Shown here: positions 32,525 through 41,438 of the stretch, one piece after another
How positions within the stretch are numbered: position 1 is the first letter of the stretch
How the letters are laid out: the number at the start of each line of letters is the position of its first letter
DNA from: Pseudonocardia broussonetiae
GTDB taxonomy: Bacteria; Actinomycetota; Actinomycetes; Mycobacteriales; Pseudonocardiaceae
Direction of reading: 5' to 3'
Length of the DNA stretch: 64,000 bases
Assembly: GCF_013155125.1 (NCBI RefSeq)
Contig: NZ_CP053564.1
Coordinates: 3,975,501-4,039,500 of the forward strand
Made by a program: the position numbers and the translations under genes
The notes under the pieces: model-generated
Databases searched by the model: none
What the model saw: only the letters and a program-made list of their open reading frames with translations
What the model was told of the DNA's origin: nothing

Positions 32525-34668
32525 GGTGCGGCCCGGACGACGAGCAGCACGACGTCGTCGCGCGGCGGGCCGTGTCGGAAGGCCGCGACGTCGGAGAGGA
32601 CGGCCTCGGCGACCGACTCCGCGCTGCGTCCGGCGCACCCCGCGACCACCGCCGCCAGACGGTCCGGGCCGTACAGACCGTCCACTCCGTGAGCCTCCGT
32701 CACGCCGTCGGTGTAGAGCACCAGCACCTCGCCGGGGGAGAGCCGGACGTCGATCTCGAGCAGATCGACATCGGGGTAGACGCCGAGGAGGGTACCGGGC
32801 GCGTCGAGCACCTCGACCCCGCCGGCGCGCAGCACCAGCGGCGGTTCGTGCCCCCCGCTGACCAGGCGCACCGACGCGCCGTCGTCGCCGACGTCGAACT
32901 GCGCGTGCACCACCGTGGCGAACCGCGCGGGGTCCGTGCCGGGCTCGCGCAGCATCGCGGCGTTGAGCCGGCGGAGCACCTCGGCGGGCTGCACGCCGTG
33001 GTCGACCTCGGCGCGGACGGTGTGCCGGATCAGCGCGGTGAGCGCCGCGGCCTCGGTACCCTTGCCGCACACGTCGGCGACGGTCACCGCGCAGCTGCCG
33101 TGGCCGGGAACGACGTCGTAGAGGTCACCGCCCACGTGGACGGCCCCGGGATGGGCGGCCTGCGGGACGTAGCGGGCCGCGAGCTCCAACCCGGTCACCG
33201 CAGGCAGGCTCCGCGGCAGCAGCGCCGACTGCAGGGTGCGCGCGATTGCCTGCTGCTGCTCGAACAGCCGTGCATTGTCGAGCGCGAGGGCCGCTGTCGC
33301 GGCCAGCTGCTGCGCGAACGCGAGGTCGGTCTCGTCGAAGCGGTTGCCGGACTCCGCATGCACCAGGGTGAGTGCGCCGAGGCGGGTGTCGCGCACGACC
33401 AGCGGGACGACCACGGCCGACCGCATGCCGATGCCCCGCAGGATGTCCAGGTGCGCCTCGTCGACGGCCGCCGCGACGAGCATCTCGTCGGGGATGTCGC
33501 GCAGGTGCACGGGCACGCCGGTGCGGGCCACCTGGATCGCGCCACCGGGCGCGTGAGGGTCGGGTGGGTACCGGTGCTGCAGCTCGTCGACGAAGCGCAC
33601 CTTGTCCGGATCGGCGTGGGCTACGGCGACCCGGTCGACGCCGTCGTCGCGCACGAGGTGCACGGCGCACCAGTCGGCGATAGTCGGGACCGCCAGGTCG
33701 GCGAGCTGCCGCAGGCGCTCCTGCACCGACAGCGGGGCCTCCATCAGCCGACCGGCCCGGGCCAGGAACGTCATACGGTCGCGCTGCTGCTCGGCCGCGG
33801 CACGTGCCGCCTGCTCGGCCACCAGCAGGCGGGCGCGGTCCAGAGCTTGCGCGCACAACGCCGCCACGGCCAGCAGGTGCCCGCGCTCGCCGGTGGTGAA
33901 GGCGCGGGGCCGGGCGAAGGTGAACACCGCGGCGCCGAGGTCACGGTCTTCGACCCGGAAGGGGATGCAGGCGGTGGCCTGGAAGCCTCCCGAGGTGCCC
34001 ACCGCGGCCATCTCCGGGTACCGCAGCCGCCACTGCTCGGCGTCCTCGAGCCACACGGGCTCGCCGGCGAGGACGGCGTCGGACAGGGGCCGGCCGCGCT
34101 GCAGCACCAGGTGTTCGTACTGCCGGAGGGTGGCATCGGGCCAGCCGAGGGAGTGCAGCACCTCAAGGCGCCCGGGCCCGGCTGAGGAGTACGCGCCCGC
34201 CGCGTCGGCGTGCAGCACCTCGACGGCGGCGGTGACGCACAACGCCCCGATCGCCGACGGTGTGGCAGCCCGGGAGAGCTCGGTGGCGAGTTGCTGCAGC
34301 GCGGAGGACCGTTGGCGGGCGCGCACGGCGTCGATCAGCCCCAGGCCGTCGTGCCCCTCGCCGGCGACGTGCAGCAACACCCCGGCCACGCTGCCGTCGG
34401 GGTCGCGGATCGGGACGCAGCCGACCGTCACCGCGGCCGGTTCCACCCCGGCGTGGCTCGGCTCGCCCTCGCGGTACGCCCGGTCCAACGCGGCGAGGAC
34501 GGCGTCGCCGATGGGCAGGGACGCTCGTGCCGTCGTGCCGACGACGAGATCGGACCCGAGCAGCCGGTGCGCGGTCGGGTCAAGGAGCTGCACCACGTGG
34601 TCCGGGCCTGCGGTGACGCAGATCGGGAAGGGCAGGTGGCCGACGAGCTCGACGACGTCGGTCAGCAT
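32521..34668 (-). CDS. PAS-GAF-GAF-SpoIIE serine phosphatase
   Basis: A 715-residue RsbU-like PP2C phosphatase. A PAS-like segment (1 to about 110, FPICVTAGPDHVVQLLDP) precedes two GAF domains (about 125-285 and 310-470) and a C-terminal SpoIIE domain. Metal-binding acids are in VGGDLYDVVPG, TVADVCGKGTE, LYTDGVTEAHG and PPRDDVVLLVV. ATG 34668 overlaps the preceding SpoIIE/HATPase gene by 7 bp. It should dephosphorylate the adjacent STAS protein in response to a signal sensed by the GAF/PAS modules. No membrane segment is seen. Confidence 0.88.
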   Translation of the reverse strand: MLTDVVELVGHLPFPICVTAGPDHVVQLLDPTAHRLLGSDLVVGTTARASLPIGDAVLAALDRAYREGEPSHAGVEPAAVTVGCVPIRDPDGSVAGVLLHVAGEGHDGLGLIDAVRARQRSSALQQLATELSRAATPSAIGALCVTAAVEVLHADAAGAYSSAGPGRLEVLHSLGWPDATLRQYEHLVLQRGRPLSDAVLAGEPVWLEDAEQWRLRYPEMAAVGTSGGFQATACIPFRVEDRDLGAAVFTFARPRAFTTGERGHLLAVAALCAQALDRARLLVAEQAARAAAEQQRDRMTFLARAGRLMEAPLSVQERLRQLADLAVPTIADWCAVHLVRDDGVDRVAVAHADPDKVRFVDELQHRYPPDPHAPGGAIQVARTGVPVHLRDIPDEMLVAAAVDEAHLDILRGIGMRSAVVVPLVVRDTRLGALTLVHAESGNRFDETDLAFAQQLAATAALALDNARLFEQQQAIARTLQSALLPRSLPAVTGLELAARYVPQAAHPGAVHVGGDLYDVVPGHGSCAVTVADVCGKGTEAAALTALIRHTVRAEVDHGVQPAEVLRRLNAAMLREPGTDPARFATVVHAQFDVGDDGASVRLVSGGHEPPLVLRAGGVEVLDAPGTLLGVYPDVDLLEIDVRLSPGEVLVLYTDGVTEAHGVDGLYGPDRLAAVVAGCAGRSAESVAEAVLSDVAAFRHGPPRDDVVLLVVRAAP

Positions 34669-37487
34669 CCGGGGACCGTACCGGGACCGGGAGTCTCCTG
34701 GCGCGTCCACCACTGGGGCGCGCCGCTGCCCGGCGTGCGCTGGGCCAGCGGTTCGGTCGTCGCGGGGACGCGGAAGACGATCGTGGTGCCCTGCGAGGTG
34801 GGGTGGAGCTCGACGTGCTCGGCCAGGGTGTGGATGACGGCGAGCCCGCGGCCGCGGTAGCCGGGGTCGGCCGGCGGCGGCCGCCAGGCGCCGAAGTCCT
34901 GCACGCTCGCCTCGACCGCTCCGTCCGCAGTGCGGTGCACCCGGCAGCGGATCTCGCCGGTACCCCCGGCGTAGGCGTGCTCGACGCAGTTGGTGACTGC
35001 CTCGCTCAGGGCCAGCTGGAGGTCGTCGGCGCCGTCCTCGGACATGCCCGCGGTGACAGCCCAGGCGTGTACGTCGTGCCGCAGCCCGGGGAGGAGCAGA
35101 GGGTCGGCGTCGAGGCTCCGTTCGAGCGGGCGGGGCACGAGCCGCGCGAGGACGAGTGCCACGTCGTCGCCGGTGTCGGAGCCGAGGACCTCGGCGAGAA
35201 GCAGATCGAGCAGTTCTCCGGAAGGGCGCTGGTGGCCTCGTTCGGCCACGGCAGCGAACCGTTGCAGCCCGTCGTCGACGACCTGGCCGCGCCGCTCGAC
35301 GAGCCCGTCGGTGTACAGGGCGATCGTCGTGCCCGCGACGACGGTCTCGTGGCCCTCGCAGTAGGGTGCGCGGCCGGACACCCCGAGCAGTGCGCCCTCC
35401 CCCCCGTGCGCGAACCGGGTGCCGTCGGGCCCGGCAAGCAGGGGCGGTAGGTGTCCTGCCGCCGACCAGGCCACGTCGCCGCTGTCGGTGTCGACGATCA
35501 GGCACAGCGCCGTGCTGCCCCGGGCGCCGGGTATGCGTCGCGCGGTGCGGTCCAGGCCCTCCAGCGCCTGGGCGGGTGAGTGCCCGTCGTGCAGGTAGGC
35601 CGACACGACGCTGCGCAGCTGGCCCATGACCGCCGCCGCGGTGGGGCCCTGCCCGACCACGTCGCCCACCACGAGCGCGACCCGGGCCGGGCCGAGGGCG
35701 AACACGTCGTACCAGTCGCCGCCGGCCTCGAACTCCCGCTGCGCGGGCTCGTAGTGCGCGGCCAGGGCCAGCTGCGCGAACGCGGGCAGGGACGAGGGCA
35801 GCAGAGCGCGCTGCAAGGCGCGGGCGAGCTGCCACCGCTGATCGGCCAGCGCCGCGCGCTCGAATGCCTGCGCGGCCTGGCCGGCCAGCATCGCGGCGAG
35901 TTCGCGTTCGTCGGGCAGGAGGTGACCGGAGCCGCTGCGCTCCACGGCCAGCACCCCGACGACGCGCTCGCCCACGGTGAGCGGGATCGCGGCGACTGGC
36001 CCTGTCGAGGTCGGCGGCCACACCGGGCCGTGCCCGGACGCGGCGCGCGCCACCGCGCCCGGGCCGTCGACCCGCAGGACCGGCTCCCCACTCGCCGTGC
36101 CCTCGCCGTCGCGGTGCACCAGGTGCAGGTGCACGCCGTCGGGGTCGAGCGCGTAGACCGTGGCGGTGCTCGTGGCGAGCGCCCGCTGGACCCCGTCGAC
36201 CAGGGCGCGGGCGGTCTCGATCAGGGTTCCTGCCGAGGCGAGGGCCGTGGTGACCTCGTGCAACCGGGCGGCCCGCTCCGCGACCCGATCGGCGTCCACC
36301 GCGGCGGCGATGCGCCGCGCGAGCAGCTCGGCCACGTCCACATCGGCCCTGGATCCCTCGGCTGGGCCGGTGTCGGAGGTGGTCGCGAAGTCGAGCCCGG
36401 CGAAGCGCAGCGTCCCGAGCACCCGGTCGGTGCCGACCAGCGGCACGACGAGGTCGTCACCGTCCTGCCTGTTCCCGTTCCCGGCCTGCCGATCAACCGG
36501 TGCTGCTGCGACCGGTGCGCTGCGGCCGTCCGGACCGCGCAGTTCCACCGCGACCCGCCCGCCCAGTACGCGGGCGATGATCGGGATGAGCTGTCGCAGC
36601 CGCTCGGTGAGCGGACCCGGTTCGGTCAGTAGCGCCGCTGCCCGGGCCAGCAGCGCGTCGCGCTCGGTGGCGCGCCGGGCGGCGGTCACATCGTGCAGCG
36701 TCGCGAGGTAGGACCGGCCTCCACGGCTGCGGTCCGGTAGCGCGATGTAGGAGATGGACACCCAGATGCGGGCCCGGGTCGTGGCGTGCCGCAGCGGCAC
36801 GACGGCGCGCCCGCGTTCCTCGGTCGACGCGCGCGTCCACGCCGACTCGACCATGGCGGACCCCTCCGGGTCCTCCTCGGCCGCCGGGAGGAAGGGGAGC
36901 GGCGGACCGAACGGGAGGTCCTCGGGCTGCAGGCCGAGCAGATCGGTCGCGGCCGCGTTGGCCGAGACGATCGCCCCGCGGGCGCCGTCCACGACGCAGC
37001 AGCCCTCCTGGCTTGCGGCGAGCACCGCGCTGCGCCAAGCCCGGTCGAGGTGGTCCGAGCGCGCCACATCGAGGGCTGATCGCAGACCGGTCAGCACGCC
37101 GTGGGCGGACGAGGGCACGGAGAGCAGATCGTCCACGCCTGACTGCAGCCCCTGCAGCACGGCGTCCTCCTCCGCCCGGCACGTCAGCAGGATCGCCGGC
37201 ACCGCTGCCGACGCGGGCCGCGCGCGGAGCTCGGTGAGCAGGCCGGACCTGGTGGATCCGAGCACCAGCACGTCGACCGCGTGCCGCCCGACGACCTCCA
37301 ACGCGTCGGCCCCGTCGTGCCCGACGAGAACCGTGCAGTGCGGATCGAGCAGGCTCGCGACGAGGCTGCGTCGCCGTGGGTCATCATCGACGACCAGGAC
37401 GATGGGCCGGTCGGCGCCCGCGCCCGCCACCTGTTCCTGGTGTCCGGCGTCAGCCGTGGCGTCCTCGGCCCCGGGAGCCGTCGTCAT
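34662..37487 (-). CDS. pseudo-receiver-PAS-GAF-SpoIIE-HATPase signalling protein
   Basis: A 941-residue multidomain protein. Residues about 28-145 form a receiver-like domain (IVLVVDDDPRRRSLV) in which the phospho-acceptor position reads VLVLGSTRSG with no Asp, and the conserved Lys is missing. PAS (about 150-270) and GAF regions (about 280-560) follow. The SpoIIE phosphatase (about 575-790) has EAGGDWYDVF, VGDVVGQGPTA and TDGLVERRG. The C-terminal HATPase has N-box LSEAVTNCVEHAYAG and YRGRGLAVIHTL. It carries phosphatase and kinase-type ATPase activities on one chain. It is the first gene of the leftward operon. Confidence 0.88.
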   Translation of the reverse strand: MTTAPGAEDATADAGHQEQVAGAGADRPIVLVVDDDPRRRSLVASLLDPHCTVLVGHDGADALEVVGRHAVDVLVLGSTRSGLLTELRARPASAAVPAILLTCRAEEDAVLQGLQSGVDDLLSVPSSAHGVLTGLRSALDVARSDHLDRAWRSAVLAASQEGCCVVDGARGAIVSANAAATDLLGLQPEDLPFGPPLPFLPAAEEDPEGSAMVESAWTRASTEERGRAVVPLRHATTRARIWVSISYIALPDRSRGGRSYLATLHDVTAARRATERDALLARAAALLTEPGPLTERLRQLIPIIARVLGGRVAVELRGPDGRSAPVAAAPVDRQAGNGNRQDGDDLVVPLVGTDRVLGTLRFAGLDFATTSDTGPAEGSRADVDVAELLARRIAAAVDADRVAERAARLHEVTTALASAGTLIETARALVDGVQRALATSTATVYALDPDGVHLHLVHRDGEGTASGEPVLRVDGPGAVARAASGHGPVWPPTSTGPVAAIPLTVGERVVGVLAVERSGSGHLLPDERELAAMLAGQAAQAFERAALADQRWQLARALQRALLPSSLPAFAQLALAAHYEPAQREFEAGGDWYDVFALGPARVALVVGDVVGQGPTAAAVMGQLRSVVSAYLHDGHSPAQALEGLDRTARRIPGARGSTALCLIVDTDSGDVAWSAAGHLPPLLAGPDGTRFAHGGEGALLGVSGRAPYCEGHETVVAGTTIALYTDGLVERRGQVVDDGLQRFAAVAERGHQRPSGELLDLLLAEVLGSDTGDDVALVLARLVPRPLERSLDADPLLLPGLRHDVHAWAVTAGMSEDGADDLQLALSEAVTNCVEHAYAGGTGEIRCRVHRTADGAVEASVQDFGAWRPPPADPGYRGRGLAVIHTLAEHVELHPTSQGTTIVFRVPATTEPLAQRTPGSGAPQWWTRQETPGPGTVPGC

Positions 37488-37988
37488 CGGCCTTCCCAGG
37501 ACGACGGACAGGGTCCAGGGGGCGCGGGGAACACGCGCTCATCGGACGAGGGCGCGAACGACCGCGCAACGCGGGCGGGCGTTGCGCATCGACGGAGCCG
37601 GTGGGTCATGACACTCCTCGCGGCCACGTGGCTGAAGCCGCGGGACGAGTATGTCGCCGTTCGCCGTGTCGCGCACCGCGAACCGGCCGAGCTGCCGCCG
37701 CAGGCTCACGAGGCGATGATCTGGAGCGAGGGGGCCCTCAGGTGGGCGTTGGCCCACGCGACGCAGGTCGGCGAGCAGCAGCAGCCCGGGCTGCGGGCGG
37801 CGACCGGGCGGCGGTGCTGAGCCGCTGCACCATCGAGGCCGCCGCGGGCACGCTCCGGCGCGGTTGAGGGTCGAGCTGCACGCCGTGGTCGCGGCCGGCT
37901 CGGCGAGGCTGCACACGTGGGTCTGTGACCACCTCGCGATGTCGCGGCCGATGAGGAAGATCTCGTGGTCGCCCGATGAGCCCGCGGT
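37488..37988. other. region upstream of the SpoIIE operon without a supported gene
   Basis: About 500 bp. Several open frames exist on both strands, but none has a recognisable fold or a good start. It contains the perfect hairpin at 37564-37587. It may be promoter DNA plus remnants of a lost gene. Confidence 0.4.
37564..37587. promoter_or_regulatory. perfect 9-bp inverted repeat upstream of the SpoIIE operon
   Basis: GCGCAACGC (37564-37572) and GCGTTGCGC (37579-37587) flank a 6-base loop, 77 bp upstream of the 941-residue protein start. It could be an operator or a hairpin in the leader. Confidence 0.45.
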
Positions 37989-38294
37989 CTACTTCGCCTC
38001 GGACGGGCGCGGTGTGGTCGTCGCTGACCGTCCGGACCGCCAGCTGTCCCATCGCTCTTGCTCGGCGAGCTCGTGTTCGGCGAATTCGCGCGCTTCCCGC
38101 GCCTTCGCGAGCAGGGTCTCGGCTCGGTCCGGTTCGTCGTCGGCGATCTGCTCCAGCGTGGTGGCGACGCGGCGTTCGGTCTCGGCGATCTCTCCTGCAA
38201 CGCGCGACACCTGCCTCGTGAGCTGACGAGATCGCTGCTCGCTGGCGGCTACTCGTGCGGCGAGGTGGTCAGCAGGATCGGGCTTGCTCGGCAT
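37989..38294 (-). CDS. small coiled-coil hypothetical protein
   Basis: A 101-residue soluble protein, highly charged and alanine-rich. It is mostly one long predicted helix (VAASEQRSRQLTRQVSRVAG, then TERRVATTLEQIADDEPDRAETLLAKAREAREFAE visible in parts) with heptad-like spacing. The ATG at 38294 begins MPSKPDPADHL. It lies upstream of the SpoIIE operon on the same strand. No family is recognised; similar small coiled-coil proteins accompany ANTAR/STAS genes in actinobacteria, but this is only context. Confidence 0.55.
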   Translation of the reverse strand: MPSKPDPADHLAARVAASEQRSRQLTRQVSRVAGEIAETERRVATTLEQIADDEPDRAETLLAKAREAREFAEHELAEQERWDSWRSGRSATTTPRPSEAK

Positions 38295-38376
38295 GCTGTG
38301 TGAGTACCCCCGGGACGCACTGTCGACGCCAGGCAGCAGGACTGACCGTCCGTCGAAGCTGCCACCATTTTTCTGA

Positions 38377-38721
38377 TCACGGGTTGTCGAGGCACGATGT
38401 GACGTCGAGTTCTGCCCACACGGACTTGCCGGTCTCGTGGGTGCACCAGTTCCAGTCGGTGGCCAGGAGAGCGATGACCTGTTGGTGCAGATCAGCTCGG
38501 GGCGGAAGAGGTGAGTGATCGTCGACGGTCACCCGTACCGCCTCGCCGCGGCGGCTGACGAGTACGACACTCGGCGTTCGGGCGTGTTCGATCGCCATCG
38601 TGGCCAGCTCGGTCGCCAGTGCCAGCAACAACTCGACCAGGCGGGGGTCGAGCTGCTGACCCTGCGCTGCTGTTCTGAGGTCGGCACGCAGTCGCCGTAG
38701 CTCGGCGGCGTCCGGGCTCAT
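38377..38721 (-). CDS. RsbW-like ATP-binding protein with altered N-box
   Basis: A 114-residue short GHKL-type protein. The N-box region reads LLALATELATMAIEHARTP, where the Mg-binding Asn of ELVTNAIEHA is replaced by Met. The later part (VRVTVDDHSPLPP, GKSVWAELDV) fits the fold, but the glycine-rich ATP lid is missing. It is probably inactive as a kinase. ATG 38721 is used; GTG 38751 is possible. The open frame runs upstream into a frameshifted membrane-protein remnant, which may have fused the two reading frames. Confidence 0.65.
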   Translation of the reverse strand: MSPDAAELRRLRADLRTAAQGQQLDPRLVELLLALATELATMAIEHARTPSVVLVSRRGEAVRVTVDDHSPLPPRADLHQQVIALLATDWNWCTHETGKSVWAELDVTSCLDNP

Positions 38722-38864
38722 CTCCCGGCAGAACCACACCTCCTCCGCCACCGTTCGGCCCCCGGTCCTGTCAGTGCCCAGCGCCGATCGGCGCGCGGTC
38801 GCCTCGTAACTGCCCGGAAGCGCGCCGTCTACTCGCGTGGCCTGCTTCGTGCGTGTGGCGAGGT

Positions 38865-39213
38865 TCAGTGGTCGGAGCCGGCGCGGTCGACCTTGCGGTG
38901 GAAGCGCATGCCGGCCAGCCCGCCCAGAACCGCACCGTGAAGTGACCCCCGTTGGCCGGACACCTTGGGAGGCGGCGAGGGCCATGAGCGCGGTGATGAC
39001 GCCGGCGGTGGTCGGGGCGCCTTCACCGATCGGAAGGCGGGGCAGACCGTTGAGGGTGGCCAGGATGCTGAACCGACTGCCGACGACGGCGGTGAGGATC
39101 GCGACCACGACGGCGATGACGATCGCCCACACCCAGACCGCGATGCCCTGCTTGGCGCCGTTGAAGCGGGCCATGCGCCCGCCGGCGTAGGCGACGAGGA
39201 GGATCACCAGCAC
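38865..39213 (-). pseudogene. frameshifted, 5-prime-truncated four-helix membrane protein
   Basis: The translation VILLVAYAGGRMARFNGAKQ then WVWAIVIAVVVAILTAVVG and LPRLPIGEGAPTTAGVITAL matches a common actinobacterial membrane protein family. The expected C-terminus GAVLGGLAGMRFHRKVDRAG is present in another frame ending at 38865-38867, so a frameshift lies near 38940-38965. The N-terminal helices are missing, and GGYVAGRMARF of intact members is shortened to AGGRMARF. A decayed passenger gene. Confidence 0.7.
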
Positions 39214-39429
39214 AATGATGCGGTCCCGGTCCCGTTCCCGGCGGTGTGAGCGCCTTCGGCGTGGATGTCCTCGGCGTGGCTGTCTGGGGCGTGGCTGCCC
39301 CGGGTGGGGTTGGCGCAGTAGAGGTCGGGACCGTCATAGTCACAGCCAGGGCGATCACCGTGGGATCCAACTGGTTGGATGGTTTCGGCAGCCCGGCCGA
39401 CTATGTGTTCAACGACCGGACCCAGGGGC

Positions 39430-39678
39430 TCACGTCGCCATGGCGGACGAGAACCCCTCCGAGGGCCGGCACGGGTCGGACCCTGTCGTCGCAGTGGAAG
39501 CGCCGGGATCTCGGTACCGGCTCATGGAGCGCATGCGCTGTCGGCGTGCCCGGTCGTCCGCACGCATCTGGGCCGCCCGCCGCCGGACCGCGTCCAGTTC
39601 TGCGCACAGCGCGACCCGGTGCGCGCGCACCCGCGCGACATGACCGGAGACGCTCACGGCGACGTGCTGCTCACCCAT
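39430..39678 (-). CDS. small hypothetical protein coupled to the STAS gene
   Basis: An 82-residue ORF starting MGEQHVAVSVSGHVARVRAH, Arg/Ala-rich, with a helical segment to about residue 52. Its ATG overlaps the 3-prime end of the STAS gene by 8 bp, the spacing of coupled genes, and this is the main reason for calling it. No family is recognised. The C-terminal 30 residues look low-complexity, so the true protein may be shorter or the ORF spurious. Confidence 0.35.
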   Translation of the reverse strand: MGEQHVAVSVSGHVARVRAHRVALCAELDAVRRRAAQMRADDRARRQRMRSMSRYRDPGASTATTGSDPCRPSEGFSSAMAT

Positions 39679-40057
39679 CGAGGACGCACAGCGCGCTGTC
39701 GAGGCAGGCGTGGACAGGTAAGACCCCGTCCAGGCCGGTGATCCGGAGCGGCACGGCCACCGCTGGATGGTTCCCGACCACAGCGATGGCAGCGAAGTGT
39801 GCGTGGCACTCGATCAGGACGTGGAGCCCGGCCGAGGCCAGGAACGTCACCCGGCTCAGGTCCACCACCAGATGGCGCACCGGTGCCCGGCCTCTGGCGT
39901 CGCGGGTGCACGCGTCGCGCAGGACCGGTGCCGTGCTCATGTCCACCTCACCGGTGACGCACACCAGTCTGATGGTGGGACGCGGATAGGCGATCTGGAC
40001 GCTGATGAGGCGCTTGTCGTCCCCTGAGGGGTACCGGGGACCGGTGGTGTCGCGCAC
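39671..40057 (-). CDS. STAS domain protein (anti-anti-sigma-like)
   Basis: A 128-residue protein whose C-terminal 110 residues form a STAS domain: RLVCVTGEVDMSTAPVLRDA, VRHLVVDLSRVTFLASAGLH, CHAHFAAIAVVG. The usual Asp-Ser-Ser-Gly is Ala-Ser-Ala-Gly; the serine is kept. GTG 40057 with GAGG eight bases upstream is the best start. It is divergent from the GAF-ANTAR gene across 145 bp, so the two may share regulation. Confidence 0.8.
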   Translation of the reverse strand: MRDTTGPRYPSGDDKRLISVQIAYPRPTIRLVCVTGEVDMSTAPVLRDACTRDARGRAPVRHLVVDLSRVTFLASAGLHVLIECHAHFAAIAVVGNHPAVAVPLRITGLDGVLPVHACLDSALCVLDG

Positions 40058-40202
40058 GACGGCCTCACTGTGTCGCGCCTGCTCGCAATCCTGCGTCGTC
40101 AAGACCAGCACCAGGCACCACCTGTCTACCAGCCTCGCCAGCCCAGCGGTACCTGTGATGGGCTGTGTGCGTCCGACGGCGAGTCCCTGCGCGGTGAAGA
40201 AG

Positions 40203-41024
40203 GTGAGCACGACGAGCACCCACGAAGTGACCAGCACTTCCAACCGCCCCGACGACGGCGGAACCCACAGCGACGGCCGCGGCCAGCCGTCCAGCAGCGA
40301 CACCGGCCGGTACACCGACCTGGAGGACCTTGCGGTGCACCTGAGCGAGCTGGCCCGGGAGCTGCAGCAGGAACCGAGCCTGGACGACACCTTGGCGGGC
40401 ATCGTGGCGGCGGCGGTCGACAACGTGCCCGGCGCGCAGATCGCCGCTATCAGCCGCGTGACCCGGCGCACGACGATCGAGACAACGGCCTGCACCAGCG
40501 AGCTGGCCCAGCGAGTGGACGAGGCCCAGTACGAGACCGGGCAGGGCCCGTGCCTGAGCACCATCTACGACGAGCGCTCCATGCGGCTCTCGGACATGAG
40601 CAGTGAGGACCGGTGGCCGCGATTCACCGAGCGAGCGCTGGCGCTGGGCATCGGGTCGATGATGTCGGTGCAGCTGTTCGTCGAGGGCGAGAACCTCGGC
40701 GCGCTCAACCTGTACAACCGCGAACCCCACGGCTTCGGCGACGAGTCCGAGCACGTCGCCCTGCTCCTGGCCAGCCACGCCGCGATCGCCATGGTCGGCT
40801 CCGAGCAGCACCAGCGGCTGAGCCGGGGTCTGGAGTCGCGGGACCTGATCGGCCAGGCCAAAGGGATCTTGATGGAGCGTTTCAAGATCGACAGTGGGGT
40901 GGCGTTCCAGCTGCTGATCCGGGCGAGTCAGTCCACCAACACCAAGCTGCGCGACGTCGCCGACCACCTCGCCCGCACCGGTGAGATCGAGAACGCTCCC
41001 GGTGCGGACAGGATGCTCGACTGA
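40203..41024 (+). CDS. GAF and ANTAR domain RNA-binding regulator
   Basis: A 273-residue protein. A GAF domain spans about 40-195 (QQEPSLDDTLAGIVAAAVDN, YETGQGPCLSTIYDERSM, LFVEGENLGALNLY). The ANTAR domain spans about 205-262 (RDLIGQAKGILMERFKIDSG, AFQLLIRASQSTNTKLRDVA). ANTAR proteins bind paired stem-loops in RNA and act as antiterminators; the GAF module presumably gates this. GTG 40203 (with GAAGAAG) is chosen; GTG 40227 is an alternative. It lies within the signalling cargo of element A. Its RNA target is unknown. Confidence 0.87.
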   Translation: MSTTSTHEVTSTSNRPDDGGTHSDGRGQPSSSDTGRYTDLEDLAVHLSELARELQQEPSLDDTLAGIVAAAVDNVPGAQIAAISRVTRRTTIETTACTSELAQRVDEAQYETGQGPCLSTIYDERSMRLSDMSSEDRWPRFTERALALGIGSMMSVQLFVEGENLGALNLYNREPHGFGDESEHVALLLASHAAIAMVGSEQHQRLSRGLESRDLIGQAKGILMERFKIDSGVAFQLLIRASQSTNTKLRDVADHLARTGEIENAPGADRMLD

Positions 41025-41057
41025 AGTGCCGGTCGCGTGACGCGACGCGGCGGACCG

Positions 41058-41438
41058 TCACCGGCCGGCGTCGGGTGCGTGGAGCAGTCCGTCCATGTCA
41101 TCGTGATCGGCGAATCGTTCCCGCACGCCGGTGATGTCCAGGACGCGGCGCACGTGGTCGTTGTTGGCCACCCCGACCAGGTGCACCCGGTCGACGCCCT
41201 GGGCCTCGGCCAGTGCGGTCACCAGCATGCTGATCCCGGGCGATGCCATGGATGTGACCGGGGTGAGGTCGAGGACCAGGTGCCGGACACCGTCAGCGGT
41301 CAGGTGACGCAGGTAGGTCGTGACGCCCGGCGCGGTCGCGAGGTCGAGGTCACCGAGCAGGCGGACCCGCACGACGTCGGGTCGGATCCAGCTGGTCTGT
41401 CGGGTCAGCCCTCTGCTACTGGTGCTCTCGGTCGACAT
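41058..41438 (-). CDS. STAS domain protein (anti-anti-sigma-like)
   Basis: A 126-residue STAS protein (VVRVRLLGDLDLATAPGVTT, HLVLDLTPVTSMASPGISML, GVDRVHLVGVANNDHVRRVL). The phospho-site motif reads Met-Ala-Ser-Pro-Gly, keeping one serine. Its 5-prime end overlaps the 3-prime end of the decayed HATPase gene by 23 bp, the usual kinase-STAS gene pairing. With that kinase broken, this STAS protein may be an orphan or may be served by the other HATPase proteins of the element. Confidence 0.8.
   Translation of the reverse strand: MSTESTSSRGLTRQTSWIRPDVVRVRLLGDLDLATAPGVTTYLRHLTADGVRHLVLDLTPVTSMASPGISMLVTALAEAQGVDRVHLVGVANNDHVRRVLDITGVRERFADHDDMDGLLHAPDAGR

Noticed and set aside
34669..36021. Extended N-terminus of the 32521 SpoIIE protein (1,166 codons)
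   Set aside because: The extension is an alternate reading of the 941-residue protein gene; residues become PAS-like only from ATG 34668.
37608..37820. Small plus-strand ORF beginning MTLLAATWLKPRDEY
   Set aside because: No ribosome site, no recognised family, and competing frames of equal length on the other strand.
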